Made by a program: the position numbers and the translations under genes
Shown: positions 22,699-32,445 of the stretch, piece after piece
Numbering within the stretch: the stretch's first letter is position 1
Layout: each line of letters starts with the position of its first letter
Notes under the pieces: model-generated
Told to the model about the DNA's origin: nothing
The model's database searches: none
The model's input: the letters and a program-made list of their open reading frames with translations, nothing else
Assembly (NCBI GenBank): GCA_028868895.1
Contig: JAGWTP010000021.1
Location: forward strand, 1-43,868
Direction of reading: 5' to 3'
DNA length: 43,868 nt
From: Burkholderiales bacterium
Lineage (GTDB): Bacteria > Pseudomonadota > Gammaproteobacteria > Burkholderiales > Burkholderiaceae_C

Positions 22699-23909
22699 CC
22701 CCGGCGGCGCGGCTCGACCTGGCTGGCCGGCACATCGTGCTCGGCCTGTCGGGCGGCATCGCCTGCTACAAGGCCGCCGACTTCACTCGCGAGCTGGTCA
22801 AGGCCGGTGCCACGGTGCAGGTGGTGATGACGCAGGCGGCCGAGGCGTTCATCACGCCGGTCACGCTGCAGGCGCTGTCCAACCGCGCCGTGTACACGAG
22901 CCAGTGGGACGCGCGCGAACCCAACGCGATGGCGCACATCAACCTCACGCGCGAGGCCGATGCGGTGGTGATCGCGCCGGCCAGCGCCGACTTCATCGCC
23001 AAGCTCGCGCAGGGCCGCGCCGACGACCTGCTGAGCCTGCTCTGCCTGGCGCGCCCGATCGAGCGCTGTGCACTGCTGGTGGCCCCGGCGATGAACCGCG
23101 AGATGTGGGCCCACCCGGCCACGCAGCGCAACTGCGCGCAACTGCGCCTGGACGGCGCGGTGATCCTCGGCCCCGGCAGCGGCGAGCAGGCCTGCGGCGA
23201 GACCGGCGACGGCCGCATGCTGGAGCCGGCCGAACTGCTTGCCGAACTGGTCGCGCATTTCCAGCCCAAGGCGCTGCAGGGCAAGCAGGTGCTGATCAGC
23301 GCCGGGCCGACCTTCGAGCCGATCGACCCGGTGCGCGGCCTGACCAACCGCTCCAGCGGCAAGATGGGCTTCGCGATCGCGCGCGCCGCGGCCGAGGCCG
23401 GTGCGGCGGTCACGTTGGTGGCCGGGCCGGTGCCACTGGCCACGCCGCGCGGCGTGCGGCGCATCGACGTCGGCACCGCGCAGCAGATGTTCGATGCGGT
23501 GATGGCCGCTGCGCCCGCGCAAGACGTGTTCGTCGCCACCGCCGCGGTGGCCGACTGGCGCCCGCTGGCGCTGGCCGAGCGCAAGATCAAGAAGGGCGCC
23601 GGCCGATCGGTGCCGGCGCTCGAACTGACCGAGAACCCCGACATCCTCGCCGCCGTGGCGCGGCTGGCGCAGCCGCCGTACTGCGTGGGGTTCGCGGCCG
23701 AGAGCCACGACCTGCTCGAGCACGCGCGCGACAAGCTCGCGCGCAAGGGCGTGCCGCTGATCGTGGCCAACATCGGCCCGGCCACGTTCGGCCAGGACGA
23801 CAACGCGCTGACGCTGGTCGACGCCGCCGGCCAACGCGAACTGCCGCGCGCCGACAAGCTCACGCTGGCGCGGCAGCTGGTCGCCGAGATCGCGGCGCGG
23901 CTGCGCTGA
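22683..23909 (+). CDS. coaBC: Bifunctional phosphopantothenoylcysteine decarboxylase / phosphopantothenate-cysteine ligase
   Basis: 408 residues. The flavin-dependent CoaC half begins GLSGGIACYKAADFTRELVK and has the APAMNREMW active-site strand and the GETGDGRM segment. The CoaB half begins about residue 200 with LISAGPTFEPIDPVRGLTNRSS then GKMGFAIARAAAEAGA, followed by FVATAAVADWRP and ELTENPDIL. The enzyme makes phosphopantothenoylcysteine and decarboxylates it in coenzyme A synthesis. Start ATG 22683 lies inside the lepB end; GTG 22695, which overlaps the lepB TGA, is an alternative. It is followed by dut after 35 bp, the common CoaBC-Dut order. Confidence 0.95.
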   Translation: MEAAVTPAARLDLAGRHIVLGLSGGIACYKAADFTRELVKAGATVQVVMTQAAEAFITPVTLQALSNRAVYTSQWDAREPNAMAHINLTREADAVVIAPASADFIAKLAQGRADDLLSLLCLARPIERCALLVAPAMNREMWAHPATQRNCAQLRLDGAVILGPGSGEQACGETGDGRMLEPAELLAELVAHFQPKALQGKQVLISAGPTFEPIDPVRGLTNRSSGKMGFAIARAAAEAGAAVTLVAGPVPLATPRGVRRIDVGTAQQMFDAVMAAAPAQDVFVATAAVADWRPLALAERKIKKGAGRSVPALELTENPDILAAVARLAQPPYCVGFAAESHDLLEHARDKLARKGVPLIVANIGPATFGQDDNALTLVDAAGQRELPRADKLTLARQLVAEIAARLR

Positions 23910-23944
23910 CCCCCCAACCACCGGCCGCGCGCCGACGCCCCTTC

Positions 23945-24424
23945 ATGTCCACCTCGAAACCCGGCCACTCGATCGAATTCCTGATCCTCGATGCGCGCCT
24001 GAACGCCTGGGGGTTACCCGCCTACCAGTCGCCGATGGCCGCAGCGGTCGATCTGCTCGCCTGCATCGACGCCACGCTGTCGATCGCGCCCGGCACCCCC
24101 GCGGTGCTGATCCCGGCCGGCTTCGCGATGCACATCGCCGACTCATCGATCGCCGCGGTGATCGCACCACGCTCGGGCCTGGGCCACAAGCGCGGGCTGG
24201 TGCTCGGCAATTCGCTCGGCATCATCGACGCCGACTACACCGGCCCGGTGATGGTCAGCGCCTGGAACCGCAACCCGCCGGGCACCGAACCGATCCGCAT
24301 CGAGCCGGGCGAACGCATTGCGCAGATGATGTTCGTGCCGATCCTGCGGCCCCGGTTCGAGGTCGTCACCGAGTTCGCGCAGGCGAGCGTTCGAGGCGCC
24401 GGCGGGTTCGGGTCGACCGGCTGA
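23945..24424 (+). CDS. dut: dUTP diphosphatase
   Basis: 159 residues, a typical trimeric dUTPase with its five motifs: AAVDLLA, APRSGLGHKRGLVLGNSLG, GIIDADYTGPV, GERIAQMMF and the C-terminal GAGGFGSTG that closes over the substrate. It hydrolyses dUTP to dUMP and diphosphate, keeping uracil out of DNA. It lies between coaBC and kdgK on the same strand with short spacers. Confidence 0.96.
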   Translation: MSTSKPGHSIEFLILDARLNAWGLPAYQSPMAAAVDLLACIDATLSIAPGTPAVLIPAGFAMHIADSSIAAVIAPRSGLGHKRGLVLGNSLGIIDADYTGPVMVSAWNRNPPGTEPIRIEPGERIAQMMFVPILRPRFEVVTEFAQASVRGAGGFGSTG

Positions 24425-24437
24425 ACCGGGCCCGCGC

Positions 24438-25406
24438 ATGCCGGCCACCGACCATGCCGCGGGCACCGCGCTCGACGTCGTCACCTTCGGCGAAGCGATG
24501 CTGCTGCTGGTCGCCGACCGGCCCGGCCCGCTGGAGGACGCCCCGGCGTTTCACCGGCACAGCGCCGGCGCCGAGACCAACGTGGCCATCGGCCTGGCGC
24601 GCCTGGGGCTGAAGGTCGGCTGGGCCAGCCGCCTGGGCAACGACTGGATGGGCCACTACCTGCTCGCGACGATGCGCGCCGAGGGCATCGATTGCTCGCA
24701 CGTGGTGTGCGACCCGCGCCAGCGCACCGGCTTCATGTTCAAGGGCCGGGTGGCCGACGGCAGCGACCCGCCGATCGAATACCACCGCAGCGGCTCGGCC
24801 GCGAGCCTGATGCAGGCCGCCGATGTCGATGTGCAGTGGCTGCGCTCGGCGCGGCACCTGCATGCCACCGGCGTGTTTGCGGCGCTCTCGCCGGGTTGCC
24901 TCGCGACCGCGGTGAAAGCCATCACGGTGATGCGCGAGGCCGGCCGCACGGTCTCGTTCGACCCGAATCTGCGGCCCACGCTGTGGCCCTCGATCGACGT
25001 GATGCGCCGCGAGATCAACCGCCTCTCCGCACTCGCCGACTGGGTCTTGCCGGGCCTCGACGAAGGCCGTCTGCTGACCGGTGCAACCACGCCCGAGGGC
25101 GTCGCGCGCCACTACCGGGGCCTGGGCGCGAGCCTCGTCGTCGTCAAGCTCGGGCCCGACGGCGCGTACTTCGACAGCGCATCGCAAGGCTGCGGCCGTG
25201 TGGCGGCGTTCGCGGTGTCTGAAGTGGTCGACACGGTCGGCGCCGGCGACGGCTTCGCGGTCGGCGCGGTCAGCGCGCTGCTCGAAGGCTGCAGCGTCGC
25301 CGACGCCGTGCGGCGCGGCGCCTGGATCGGCGCGCGGGCGGTGCAGGTGCGCGGCGACACCGAAGGGCTGCCCACTCGCGCGCAACTGAACGTTGCTGTT
25401 CCGTAA
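24438..25406 (+). CDS. kdgK: PfkB-family sugar kinase, 2-keto-3-deoxygluconate kinase-like
   Basis: 322 residues of a ribokinase-like fold. VTFGEAMLLLV and GAETNVAIGLARLG are the N-terminal PfkB blocks; SFDPNLRPTLWPS is typical of KdgK proteins, and DTVGAGDGFAVG carries the catalytic Asp of PfkB signature 2. The KdgK assignment rests on these residues and general similarity; another 2-keto-sugar kinase is possible. There is no KDPG aldolase or uronate gene beside it. It starts 13 bp after dut. Confidence 0.8.
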   Translation: MPATDHAAGTALDVVTFGEAMLLLVADRPGPLEDAPAFHRHSAGAETNVAIGLARLGLKVGWASRLGNDWMGHYLLATMRAEGIDCSHVVCDPRQRTGFMFKGRVADGSDPPIEYHRSGSAASLMQAADVDVQWLRSARHLHATGVFAALSPGCLATAVKAITVMREAGRTVSFDPNLRPTLWPSIDVMRREINRLSALADWVLPGLDEGRLLTGATTPEGVARHYRGLGASLVVVKLGPDGAYFDSASQGCGRVAAFAVSEVVDTVGAGDGFAVGAVSALLEGCSVADAVRRGAWIGARAVQVRGDTEGLPTRAQLNVAVP

Positions 25407-25408
25407 TG

Positions 25409-25439
25409 TTGTCATGGAATACCCGCAGAGCGCTATGCT
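25409..25439 (+). promoter_or_regulatory. Candidate sigma-70 promoter for the patatin-adc-bdh operon
   Basis: TTGTCA (25409-25414) and TATGCT (25434-25439) are separated by 19 bp, slightly long for a sigma-70 promoter, and lie 52 bp before the patatin start in the gap after kdgK. Confidence 0.35.
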
Positions 25440-25490
25440 TTGCCCAGTGGCCGGCACGTCCGGCACGACCCGCACATTCCTGCCACGACC

Positions 25491-26669
25491 ATGCCGAACA
25501 CGAACTCGAAAAACGCCGCCACCACAGCACTCCCGCCGCAAGATCATGTCCATGAAGACTGCATCCTGGTGTTGCAGGGCGGTGGCGCACTCGGTGCCTA
25601 TCAAGCCGGCGTGTTCGAGGCGCTCTACAAGCACCAGCGCGAGCCGAGCTGGTTGGCGGGCATTTCGATCGGCGCCATCAATGCCGCACTGATCGCCGGC
25701 AACCCGCCGCAGCATCGGGTGGCACGGTTGCGCGAGTTCTGGGATCTGGTGAGTTCGTCGGTGGCGGCGCCGCTGGCGGCACCGGCGGTCACCATGCGCG
25801 AGTCGCTGAACGACGCCAGCGCCACGCAGGTCATGATGTTCGGGGTGCCGGGCTTCTTCTCGCCGCGGTTTCCCCCGGCGCCATTCCAGCCGCGCGGCAC
25901 GCTCGAAGCCATCAGCTACTACGACACCACGCCGCTGCGTCAGACGCTCGAGCGGCTGGTCGATTTCGACCTCATCAACCGCGGCCCGCTGCGCTTGTCG
26001 GTCGGCGCGGTCAACGTGCGCAGCGGCAACTTCGAATACTTCGATTCCGCCCGGCAGCCGATCGACGTGCGCCACATCATGGCCAGCGGCGCGCTGCCGC
26101 CGGGTTTCCCGCCGGTCGAGATCGACGGTGAGTACTACTGGGACGGCGGCCTGGTCTCCAACACGCCGCTGCAATACGTGCTCGACCAGGCCAGCAAGCG
26201 GCGCCGGGTCGTGTTCCAGGTCGATCTGTTCTCGGCCCGGGGCGAGCTGCCGACGACGCTGGCCGAAGTGACCGAACGCGAGAAGGACATCCGGTTCTCG
26301 AGCCGCACGCGCCTGAACACCACCATCGAGCTCGATCTGCACGTGATCGGCCAAGCCGCTCACCGCCTGATCGAGAAGCTGCCCCCCGAGCTGCGCGACG
26401 ACCCCGACGTTCACGCACTGGCGCGTGTGCGTTGCGAGGCGGCGGTCGACGTGGTGCACCTGATCTACCGCAGCAAGCATTACGAGACTCAGGCGAAGGA
26501 CTTCGAGTTCTCGCGCCTGTCGATGAACGAGCACTGGAATGCCGGCCGCGCCGACATGACCCACACCTTGCTCGACCCGCGCTGGATGCACCACGAGCGT
26601 GGCGCCACCGGGGTGCACGTGTTCGATCTGACCGCCGACAGCCCCTCACCGAAGAAGGCCGCCCCATGA
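25491..26669 (+). CDS. Patatin-like phospholipase with C-terminal DUF3734
   Basis: 392 residues. Oxyanion-hole loop [11 protein letters not shown], nucleophile elbow [10 protein letters not shown] and catalytic-Asp segment [12 protein letters not shown] give a complete Ser-Asp dyad. The region after about residue 270 matches DUF3734, which follows patatin domains in many proteobacterial proteins. These hydrolases act on acyl esters such as phospholipids. The stop overlaps the next start (ATGA), and an acetoacetate decarboxylase and a 3-hydroxybutyrate dehydrogenase follow. A role in releasing 3-hydroxyacyl units is therefore attractive but not proven. No clear ribosome binding site precedes ATG 25491; an upstream TTG 25440 is in frame. 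Confidence 0.88.
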   Translation: MPNTNSKNAATTALPPQDHVHEDCILVLQGGGALGAYQAGVFEALYKHQREPSWLAGISIGAINAALIAGNPPQHRVARLREFWDLVSSSVAAPLAAPAVTMRESLNDASATQVMMFGVPGFFSPRFPPAPFQPRGTLEAISYYDTTPLRQTLERLVDFDLINRGPLRLSVGAVNVRSGNFEYFDSARQPIDVRHIMASGALPPGFPPVEIDGEYYWDGGLVSNTPLQYVLDQASKRRRVVFQVDLFSARGELPTTLAEVTEREKDIRFSSRTRLNTTIELDLHVIGQAAHRLIEKLPPELRDDPDVHALARVRCEAAVDVVHLIYRSKHYETQAKDFEFSRLSMNEHWNAGRADMTHTLLDPRWMHHERGATGVHVFDLTADSPSPKKAAP

Positions 26670-27403
26670 ACATCGACGATGTGAAGCGCAACGCCTTCGC
26701 GATGCCGTTGACCAGCCCGGCGTTCCCGCCCGGCCCGTACCGGTTCGTGAACCGCGAGTTCCTGATCGTGACCTACCGCACCGACCCCGACGCGCTGCGC
26801 GCGGTGGTGCCCGAGCCACTGCAGATCACCGATCCGATCGTCAAGTTCGAGTTCATCCGCATGCCCGACTCGACCGGGTTCGGCGACTACACCGAATCGG
26901 GCCAGGTCATTCCGGTGACCTTCGAAGGCAAGGCCGGCGGCTACGTCCACTCGATGTACCTCAACGACGAGGCGCCGATCGCCGGTGGCCGCGAGTTGTG
27001 GGGCTTCCCGAAGAAGCTCGCGTCGCCGTCGCTGACGGTCGAGCGCGACACGCTGCTGGGCACGCTCGACTACGGCCCGGTGCGCGTGGCCACGGCGACG
27101 ATGGGCTACAAGCACCGCACGGTCGAGGCCGCCGGCGTGCTGCCCGGCTTGCTGGCACCGAACTACCTGCTCAAGATCATTCCGCACGTCGACGGCAGCG
27201 CGCGCATCTGCGAGCTGGTGCGCTACTTTCTCGAAGACGTGACGGTCAAGGGCGCCTGGACCGGCCCGGCCGCGCTCGAACTGGCCCATCACGCGCTCGC
27301 ACCGGTGGCGCGCCTGCCGGTGCTCGAAGTGCTCTCGGGCACCCACCTGCTGACCGACATGACGCTCGGCCTGGGCAGCGTGATCCACGACTATCTGGTC
27401 TGA
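26666..27403 (+). CDS. adc: Acetoacetate decarboxylase
   Basis: 245 residues, matching clostridial Adc along its whole length: [20 protein letters not shown], then [11 protein letters not shown] with the Schiff-base lysine pair (Lys116-Lys117), then [19 protein letters not shown] and [17 protein letters not shown]. It converts acetoacetate to acetone and CO2, or acts in reverse in related pathways. Its position between a patatin hydrolase and 3-hydroxybutyrate dehydrogenase puts it in ketone-body/PHB turnover. It overlaps the patatin stop by 4 bp. Confidence 0.95.
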   Translation: MNIDDVKRNAFAMPLTSPAFPPGPYRFVNREFLIVTYRTDPDALRAVVPEPLQITDPIVKFEFIRMPDSTGFGDYTESGQVIPVTFEGKAGGYVHSMYLNDEAPIAGGRELWGFPKKLASPSLTVERDTLLGTLDYGPVRVATATMGYKHRTVEAAGVLPGLLAPNYLLKIIPHVDGSARICELVRYFLEDVTVKGAWTGPAALELAHHALAPVARLPVLEVLSGTHLLTDMTLGLGSVIHDYLV

Positions 27404-27442
27404 CACTCTCACCTCCACCCAACCCACTTCGAAGGCACTCTC

Positions 27443-28225
27443 ATGAAGCTCCAGGACAAGGTCTGCATCGTCACCGGCGCCGCCAGCGGCATCGGCAAGG
27501 AAATCGCATTCACCTATGCACGCGAAGGCGGCAAGGTCGTCATCGCCGACATGAACAAGGCGGCAGCGCAGGCCGCGGCCGACGAGATCGGGCAGGCCGG
27601 CGGCACCGCGATGGCGGTGGCGATGGACGTGACCAGCGAAGAGCAGGTCAATGCGGCCGTGGCCGAGGTGGTGGCAGCCTGGGGCGGCGTCGATGTGCTG
27701 GTCAGCAACGCCGGCATCCAGATCGTCCACCCGGTCGAGGAGTTCCCGTTCGCCGACTGGAAGAAGATGCTCGCGATCCACCTCGACGGCGCGTTCCTGA
27801 CCACCAAGGCCTGCATCCCGCACATGCAGAAGTCGGGCAAGGGCGGCAGCATCATCTACATGGGCTCGGTGCACTCGAAGGAGGCGTCGGTGCTGAAGTC
27901 GGCCTACGTCACCGCCAAGCACGGCCTGATCGGGTTGTGCAAGACGGTGGCCAAGGAAGGTGGCACGCACAACATCCGCGCCAACGTGATCTGCCCCGGC
28001 TTCGTGCGCACGCCGCTGGTCGAGAAGCAGATCCCCGAGCAGGCCAAGGCGCTGGGCATCAGCGAGGCCGACGTGATCAAGAAGGTGATGCTCAAGGAGA
28101 CGGTGGACGGCGAGTTCACGACCGTGCAGGACGTCGCCGCGGTCGCGCTGCTGTTCGCCAGCTTCGACTCGAACGCGCTGACCGGCCAGTCGCTGGTGGT
28201 CAGCCACGGCTGGTTCATGCAGTAG
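27443..28225 (+). CDS. bdhA: 3-hydroxybutyrate dehydrogenase (SDR)
   Basis: 260 residues, a classical short-chain dehydrogenase: TGAASGIG at 11-18, NAG at 89-91, catalytic Ser142, Tyr155 and Lys159 (YVTAKHG). The segments [39 protein letters not shown] and the C-terminal SGHGW-like VVSHGWFMQ are those of D-3-hydroxybutyrate dehydrogenases. It oxidises 3-hydroxybutyrate to acetoacetate with NAD+. It lies 39 bp after adc and ends in the hairpin at 28238. Confidence 0.92.
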   Translation: MKLQDKVCIVTGAASGIGKEIAFTYAREGGKVVIADMNKAAAQAAADEIGQAGGTAMAVAMDVTSEEQVNAAVAEVVAAWGGVDVLVSNAGIQIVHPVEEFPFADWKKMLAIHLDGAFLTTKACIPHMQKSGKGGSIIYMGSVHSKEASVLKSAYVTAKHGLIGLCKTVAKEGGTHNIRANVICPGFVRTPLVEKQIPEQAKALGISEADVIKKVMLKETVDGEFTTVQDVAAVALLFASFDSNALTGQSLVVSHGWFMQ

Positions 28226-28237
28226 GTCTCGAGGGCC

Positions 28238-28256
28238 GGGCCGCCGCGCGCGGCCC
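28238..28256. terminator. Terminator-like hairpin between convergent genes
   Basis: Stem GGGCCGC (28238-28244) pairs with GCGGCCC (28250-28256) across a 5-nt loop, between bdhA and the convergent outer-membrane protein gene. There is no T-run. Confidence 0.4.
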
Positions 28257-28270
28257 GCACCGGTGCGCCG

Positions 28271-29065
28271 CTACCAGAGCCGCGCGATCGGGAACACCAC
28301 GCCGGCGAACAGCGAGGTCGCGGCGGGCTGCGGGCGCACTGCACGCGTCAGGCCCACGTCGAAGGTCAGGAACTTGCTCGGGCTGTAGGTCAGCGCGGTG
28401 AGCACCTGGAAGCCGCTGTCGGCGCCGCGGCGCCGTGTGCCGGCGAGTTCGCCGGTCAGCGCCCACGGGCCCGCCAGCGCGGTCGAGAACGAGGCCGAAG
28501 CACCGAGTTGCGTGCGGGCGCTGCCGGGGTCGACCGCGCCCAGCCGCGTGGCATTGAGGTTGGCGTCCATGTGCACCGGGCCGAGATCGCGGCTGTAGAT
28601 CGTGTTGATGGTGGTGTCGCTGCGGCCGCTGCCGATGCGGTCGTTGGCGGTGGCCACTTTCGCGCCGAGCTCGATGCCGAACGCGCTGGAGGCATCGACG
28701 ACCCAGGCCCGCTTGAGCACGACGTTGGTGTCGCCCAGCCCCTGCGAGCGGCCGCCCGGGTCGCGCAGCCACACGTGGGCCTCGCCGCCGAGCAGCACGC
28801 CCCACTGCGGATTGAAGGCGAGCTTGAGCAGGTACGGCAGGCTGTCGCGTTGCGACCCGTCGGCGCGCGTGCGCAGCCCGCCGAGTTCGAACTCGAGCTG
28901 GCCGGGCGCCGGCAGCTGCGCGGGGTTGGACACCGAGGGGCGGTACGGCGTGATCGGCGCGTAGTCGTTGTCGGCCGCGCCCGCCGGGCCGACCCGCATC
29001 AGCGTGGCCAGCACCAGCCCGAAGACTGCAGCGCGGCGGATCGCGGCAAGGGGGTCGTGCGTCAT
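28271..29065 (-). CDS. Predicted outer-membrane beta-barrel protein (transporter-like, MetA-pathway type)
   Basis: 264 residues from the ATG complementary to 29063-29065, which has GAGGA about 6 nt upstream. A signal peptide (about 1-30) ends in GPAGAA. The mature part is rich in alternating hydrophobic and polar stretches, as in a small barrel: NPAQLPAPGQLEFELGG, AFNPQWGVLLGGEAHVW, GLGDTNVVLKRAW, GAKVATANDRIG, and closing SLFAGVVFPIARLW. Such proteins are annotated as transporter or phenol-MetA-pathway-like. Function unknown; it is monocistronic and diverges from aat. Confidence 0.7.
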   Translation of the reverse strand: MTHDPLAAIRRAAVFGLVLATLMRVGPAGAADNDYAPITPYRPSVSNPAQLPAPGQLEFELGGLRTRADGSQRDSLPYLLKLAFNPQWGVLLGGEAHVWLRDPGGRSQGLGDTNVVLKRAWVVDASSAFGIELGAKVATANDRIGSGRSDTTINTIYSRDLGPVHMDANLNATRLGAVDPGSARTQLGASASFSTALAGPWALTGELAGTRRRGADSGFQVLTALTYSPSKFLTFDVGLTRAVRPQPAATSLFAGVVFPIARLW

Positions 29066-29172
29066 GGTCGTCCTCGCGATCAAAAGGGGTCGATTCTGGC
29101 CCGGCTCCGCACCCGCACCGGCCTCGATTGCCGCGACAATGTTCCGATGTGCATCGGCAGGTTTCCCCGACC

Positions 29173-29931
29173 GTGATCACGTGGCTGCGCGGGCCCGCCG
29201 ACCCGCTGCCCGACACGCGCCGCGCGCTGCGGCCCGGCAGCGACGCGCCGGGCCTGCTCGCGGCCGGCGGCCAGCTCAGCCCGCAACGCCTGACCGAGGC
29301 CTACTCGAAAGGCGTGTTCCCGTGGTACAGCGAGGGCCAGCCGGTGCTGTGGTGGTCGCCCGACCCGCGCATGGTGCTGCTCACCGACGAGTTCAAGCTC
29401 GCGCGATCGTTGCGCAAGACCATCAGGCGCTTTGCCGCCAGCCCGAATTGCGAGCTGCGCATTGACAGCGCGTTCCGGCGCGTCATCACCGCGTGCGCCG
29501 GCACGCCGCGCGACGGCCAGGACGGCACCTGGATCGTGCCGCAGATGATCGAGGCCTATTGCGCCTGGCACACGCTGGGCCGAGCGCACAGCTTCGAGAC
29601 CTGGATCGACGGCGAACTCGTCGGCGGCCTGTACGGCGTGAGTCTGGGGCGCATGTTCTTCGGCGAGTCGATGTTCTCGCGGCGCAGCGACGCTTCGAAG
29701 ATCGCGCTGGCCGCGCTGGTGTGCTTTTGCCGCGCGCATGCGGTGCCGATGATCGACTGCCAGCAGCACACCGGCCACCTGGCCTCGATGGGCGCGCGCG
29801 AGCTGCCCCGGGCCGAGTTCGAGGCCCGCCTGGCCGTGAGCCTGGCGGGCTTGCCGATCACCGATTGGTCCTATGATTTGCGCCTGTGGCGGTGGCTCGA
29901 GCCTCCCGCCGCGCAGGACACCGGCCCGTGA
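29173..29931 (+). CDS. aat: Leucyl/phenylalanyl-tRNA--protein transferase
   Basis: 252 residues from GTG 29173, where the sequence becomes family-like ([14 protein letters not shown]). It contains [79 protein letters not shown] and [15 protein letters not shown]. Aat adds Leu or Phe from aminoacyl-tRNA to N-terminal Lys or Arg, creating ClpS/ClpAP N-degrons. A second GTG at 29149 is possible. The stop overlaps the bpt start as GTGA. Confidence 0.94.
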   Translation: MITWLRGPADPLPDTRRALRPGSDAPGLLAAGGQLSPQRLTEAYSKGVFPWYSEGQPVLWWSPDPRMVLLTDEFKLARSLRKTIRRFAASPNCELRIDSAFRRVITACAGTPRDGQDGTWIVPQMIEAYCAWHTLGRAHSFETWIDGELVGGLYGVSLGRMFFGESMFSRRSDASKIALAALVCFCRAHAVPMIDCQQHTGHLASMGARELPRAEFEARLAVSLAGLPITDWSYDLRLWRWLEPPAAQDTGP

Positions 29932-30701
29932 CCCACCCGAAAGAACTCCCGCTCGCGTCGTTGCAGTTCTATGCCACGGCGCCGTACCCGTGCAGCTACA
30001 TCGAGGGCCGCATGGCGCGTTCGCAGGTCGCCACGCCCAGCCACCTGATCCACGCCGATGCGTACTCGGGGTTGGTCGCCAACGGCTTTCGGCGCAGCGG
30101 CATGTTCACCTATCGGCCCTACTGCGACGGCTGCAAGGCCTGCCTGCCGCTGCGCATCCCGGTGGCCGGCTTCGCACCCACCCGCAGCCAGCGGCGCGCA
30201 CTGCGCGCGCACCAGCATCTGCAGGCGCGGGTGCTGCGCCTGTGCTTCGTGCCCGAGCACTACCAGCTCTACCTGCGCTACCAGGCCGGCCGCCATTTCG
30301 GCGGCGGCATGGACCACGACAGCGTCGATCAATACACCCAGTTCCTGCTGCAAAGCCGGGTGAACTCGCGGCTGGTGGAGTTCCGCGAGCCGGCGGGCGA
30401 CGGCCCCGGCGTGCTGAAGATGGTGTCGATCCTCGACGTGCTGAGCGACGGGCTGTCGGCGGTCTACACCTTCTACGAGCCCGAGCCGCGCGCCAGCTAC
30501 GGCACCTACAACGTGCTGTGGCAGATCGAGCAGACCCGCGCATTGAGGCTGCCTCACGTGTACCTGGGCTACTGGATCGCGCAGAGCGGCAAGATGGCCT
30601 ACAAGGCGCAGTTCGGGCCGCACGAGTTGCTGATCAACGGGCGCTGGCAGGCGCCGCCGGCCGCGCTCGAAAGCGGCGCGGCTACGGCGCCAGCCGGCTG
30701 A
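29928..30701 (+). CDS. bpt: Aspartate/glutamate leucyltransferase
   Basis: 257 residues from GTG 29928, which overlaps the aat [22 protein letters not shown] holds the conserved N-terminal Cys; [22 protein letters not shown], the YTFYEPEP block and [16 protein letters not shown] follow. Members are also called arginyltransferase (ate), but the short bacterial Bpt form transfers Leu to N-terminal Asp and Glu. With aat it supplies two routes to the same N-degron pathway. The 3' end overlaps the convergent FAD oxidoreductase by 20 bp. Confidence 0.93.
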   Translation: MTHPKELPLASLQFYATAPYPCSYIEGRMARSQVATPSHLIHADAYSGLVANGFRRSGMFTYRPYCDGCKACLPLRIPVAGFAPTRSQRRALRAHQHLQARVLRLCFVPEHYQLYLRYQAGRHFGGGMDHDSVDQYTQFLLQSRVNSRLVEFREPAGDGPGVLKMVSILDVLSDGLSAVYTFYEPEPRASYGTYNVLWQIEQTRALRLPHVYLGYWIAQSGKMAYKAQFGPHELLINGRWQAPPAALESGAATAPAG

Positions 30702-31836
30702 ACGCCTCGTCGGGCAGCGCCAGCCGGCTGACAACTGCATCGGCCAGCGCCAGGCTGGCCGTCAGGCCCGGCGATTCGATGCCGAACAGGTTCACGAGTC
30801 CGGGCACGCCGTGCTCGGCCGGGCCTTGGAGCACGAAATCCTGCGTCGCCGCCGAGCCCGGCCCCTGCAGCTTGGGCCGCACGCCGCTGTAGGCCGGCTG
30901 CAGCGCGCCGGCGGGCAGGTCGGGCCAGTAGCGGCGGATGTCGGTCTCGAACGCGGCGGCGCGCGACGCGTCGACGCGATAGTCGATCGCGTCGGGTGAC
31001 GCGGGCGCGATCCACTCCACGTCCGGGCCGAACCGGGCCTGGCCGGCGAGGTCGAGCGTGAGGTGCACGCCCAGGCCGGCGTCCTCGGGCATCGGGTAGA
31101 TCAGGCGCGTGAACGGAGCGCGCCCGGCGAGCGAGAAATAGTTGCCTTTGGCGTAGTGCGCCTGCGGCACATGCGGCGCCGCCAAGCCCTCGACGCGGGC
31201 CGCAACGCCCGGTGCCCACAGCCCCGCGGCGTTGACGACGAAGCGTGCCGCCAGTTCCATCGGAACGCTGCCGCCGACGCGCAGCACGTGCACGCCCGCG
31301 CGGCTGTCGACCGACTCCAGTGGCGACAGCAACGCCAGTGCGCCACCGTGCGATTGCAGGTCACCCAGCAGCGCGAGCATCAGGCCGTGGCTGTCGACGA
31401 TGCCGGTCGACGGCGAATGCAGTGCGGCGACCGCGTTCAGTTCGGGCTCGAGCGCGCGCAACTGCGCGGCGTCGAGCGCGTGCAGGTCGTGAACGCCATT
31501 GCGCACCGCCTGCGCCTGGATCAGCGCGAGCCGGCCACGCTGGGCCTCGCTCGTGGCCACCAGCAGCTTGCCGCAGCGTCGGTGGGCGACGCCGTGCGCG
31601 TCCAGGTAGGCATAGAGCCGCTCGCGCCCGCTCACGCAGCACCGCGCCTTGAGCGAGCCGGGCGCGTAGTACAGCCCGGCGTGGATGACCTCGCTGTTGC
31701 GCGAACTCGTGCCGGTGCCGATGGCGTTGGCGCGCTCGAGCACCACGGTTTCCAGGCCTCGCAGCGCCAGCGCACGGCCGACCGCCAGGCCGATCACGCC
31801 GGCACCGATGACCACGGCATCGACCGTGTCCATCAT
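30682..31836 (-). CDS. FAD-dependent oxidoreductase, L-2-hydroxyglutarate oxidase-like
   Basis: 384 residues of the DAO fold. [17 protein letters not shown] (8-24) binds [30 protein letters not shown] is the second FAD contact and is typical of LhgO/L2HGDH proteins. Later blocks are [40 protein letters not shown] and [18 protein letters not shown]. LhgO passes electrons from L-2-hydroxyglutarate to quinone. Glycine or glycerol-3-phosphate-type oxidases have the same fold but different motifs. It lies convergent to bpt with a 20-bp overlap and diverges from the PepSY gene. Confidence 0.82.
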   Translation of the reverse strand: MMDTVDAVVIGAGVIGLAVGRALALRGLETVVLERANAIGTGTSSRNSEVIHAGLYYAPGSLKARCCVSGRERLYAYLDAHGVAHRRCGKLLVATSEAQRGRLALIQAQAVRNGVHDLHALDAAQLRALEPELNAVAALHSPSTGIVDSHGLMLALLGDLQSHGGALALLSPLESVDSRAGVHVLRVGGSVPMELAARFVVNAAGLWAPGVAARVEGLAAPHVPQAHYAKGNYFSLAGRAPFTRLIYPMPEDAGLGVHLTLDLAGQARFGPDVEWIAPASPDAIDYRVDASRAAAFETDIRRYWPDLPAGALQPAYSGVRPKLQGPGSAATQDFVLQGPAEHGVPGLVNLFGIESPGLTASLALADAVVSRLALPDEAFSRLAP

Positions 31837-31882
31837 CGAACTCGCGCGGGTGTCATTGCAAGGTCCGGTGGGTCGGGGCGCT

Positions 31883-31899
31883 TCTAAGCGGGGCCTAAG
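31883..31899. promoter_or_regulatory. Candidate response-regulator box upstream of PepSY gene
   Basis: TCTAAG-CGGGG-CCTAAG, read on the other strand as CTTAGG-N5-CTTAGA, is a direct repeat with 11-bp spacing, as in PmrA/QseB-type boxes (CTTAAG-N5-CTTAAG). The same arrangement occurs at 33074-33090 before the response-regulator gene. Two occurrences upstream of adjacent, plausibly linked genes make the site worth calling, but binding is inferred. Confidence 0.5.
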
Positions 31900-31969
31900 T
31901 GTCGCGCTTCACAGTTCGCTGCGTCGACCGGCAATTACGCCGCGCCGGCATTCAACCCAAGGAATCGAT

Positions 31970-32344
31970 ATGAAACGCAAGCTCATGTTCCCCGCCCTCG
32001 TCATCGCTGCGGGCGTCGTCACGGCCGCCGGCCTGGCCTACGCCAAGGAGTCGGGCGGCTCCGAGAACGAAGCCACCGCCGATCTGGCCAAGGCGAAGAT
32101 CAGCCTGTCGCAGGCGGTCGCCACCGCCGAATCGCGGGCGGGCGGCAAGGCGACCCGGGCCGAATTGGAAAACGAGAATGGCGTCGCCGTGTTCGGAGTC
32201 GAGGTCGTGACCCCGGACAGCACGGTGATGGACGTGAAGGTCGACGCCGCTGACGGCAAGGTGCTGTCGAGCGTGGCCGACACGGCCGACCGCGGCGGCA
32301 AGGAAGCCAACGAAGCCAACGAGGGCGACGAAGAGAACGACTGA
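31970..32344 (+). CDS. PepSY-domain secreted protein
   Basis: 124 residues. ATG 31970 has AAGGA 6 nt upstream. A signal peptide (MKRKLMFPALVIAAGVVTAA, cleaved after AYA near 24) precedes a PepSY domain: ISLSQAVATAESRAGGKATRAELE, then VFGVEVVTPDSTVMDVKVDAADGKVLS. The C-terminal 20 residues are acidic (GDEEND). Small PepSY proteins sit beside two-component systems in many proteobacteria and may sense or inhibit in the periplasm. A response-regulator-like box lies 71 bp upstream and an intrinsic terminator follows at 32391. Confidence 0.85.
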   Translation: MKRKLMFPALVIAAGVVTAAGLAYAKESGGSENEATADLAKAKISLSQAVATAESRAGGKATRAELENENGVAVFGVEVVTPDSTVMDVKVDAADGKVLSSVADTADRGGKEANEANEGDEEND

Positions 32345-32390
32345 GATTCCTGCGGCGCGTGCCGCGTCACGCCGCAGCAATCAACCCTTC

Positions 32391-32413
32391 GGGCGGCCTG
32401 GCCGCCCGTTTTC
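32391..32413 (+). terminator. Intrinsic terminator of the PepSY gene
   Basis: GGGCGGC (32391-32397) pairs with GCCGCCC (32401-32407) over a 3-nt loop and is followed by GTTTTC. This is the clearest intrinsic terminator in the window. Confidence 0.65.
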
Positions 32414-32445
32414 ATCGGGCTGCCGGCAGCGCGGCGGGCTGGTTG

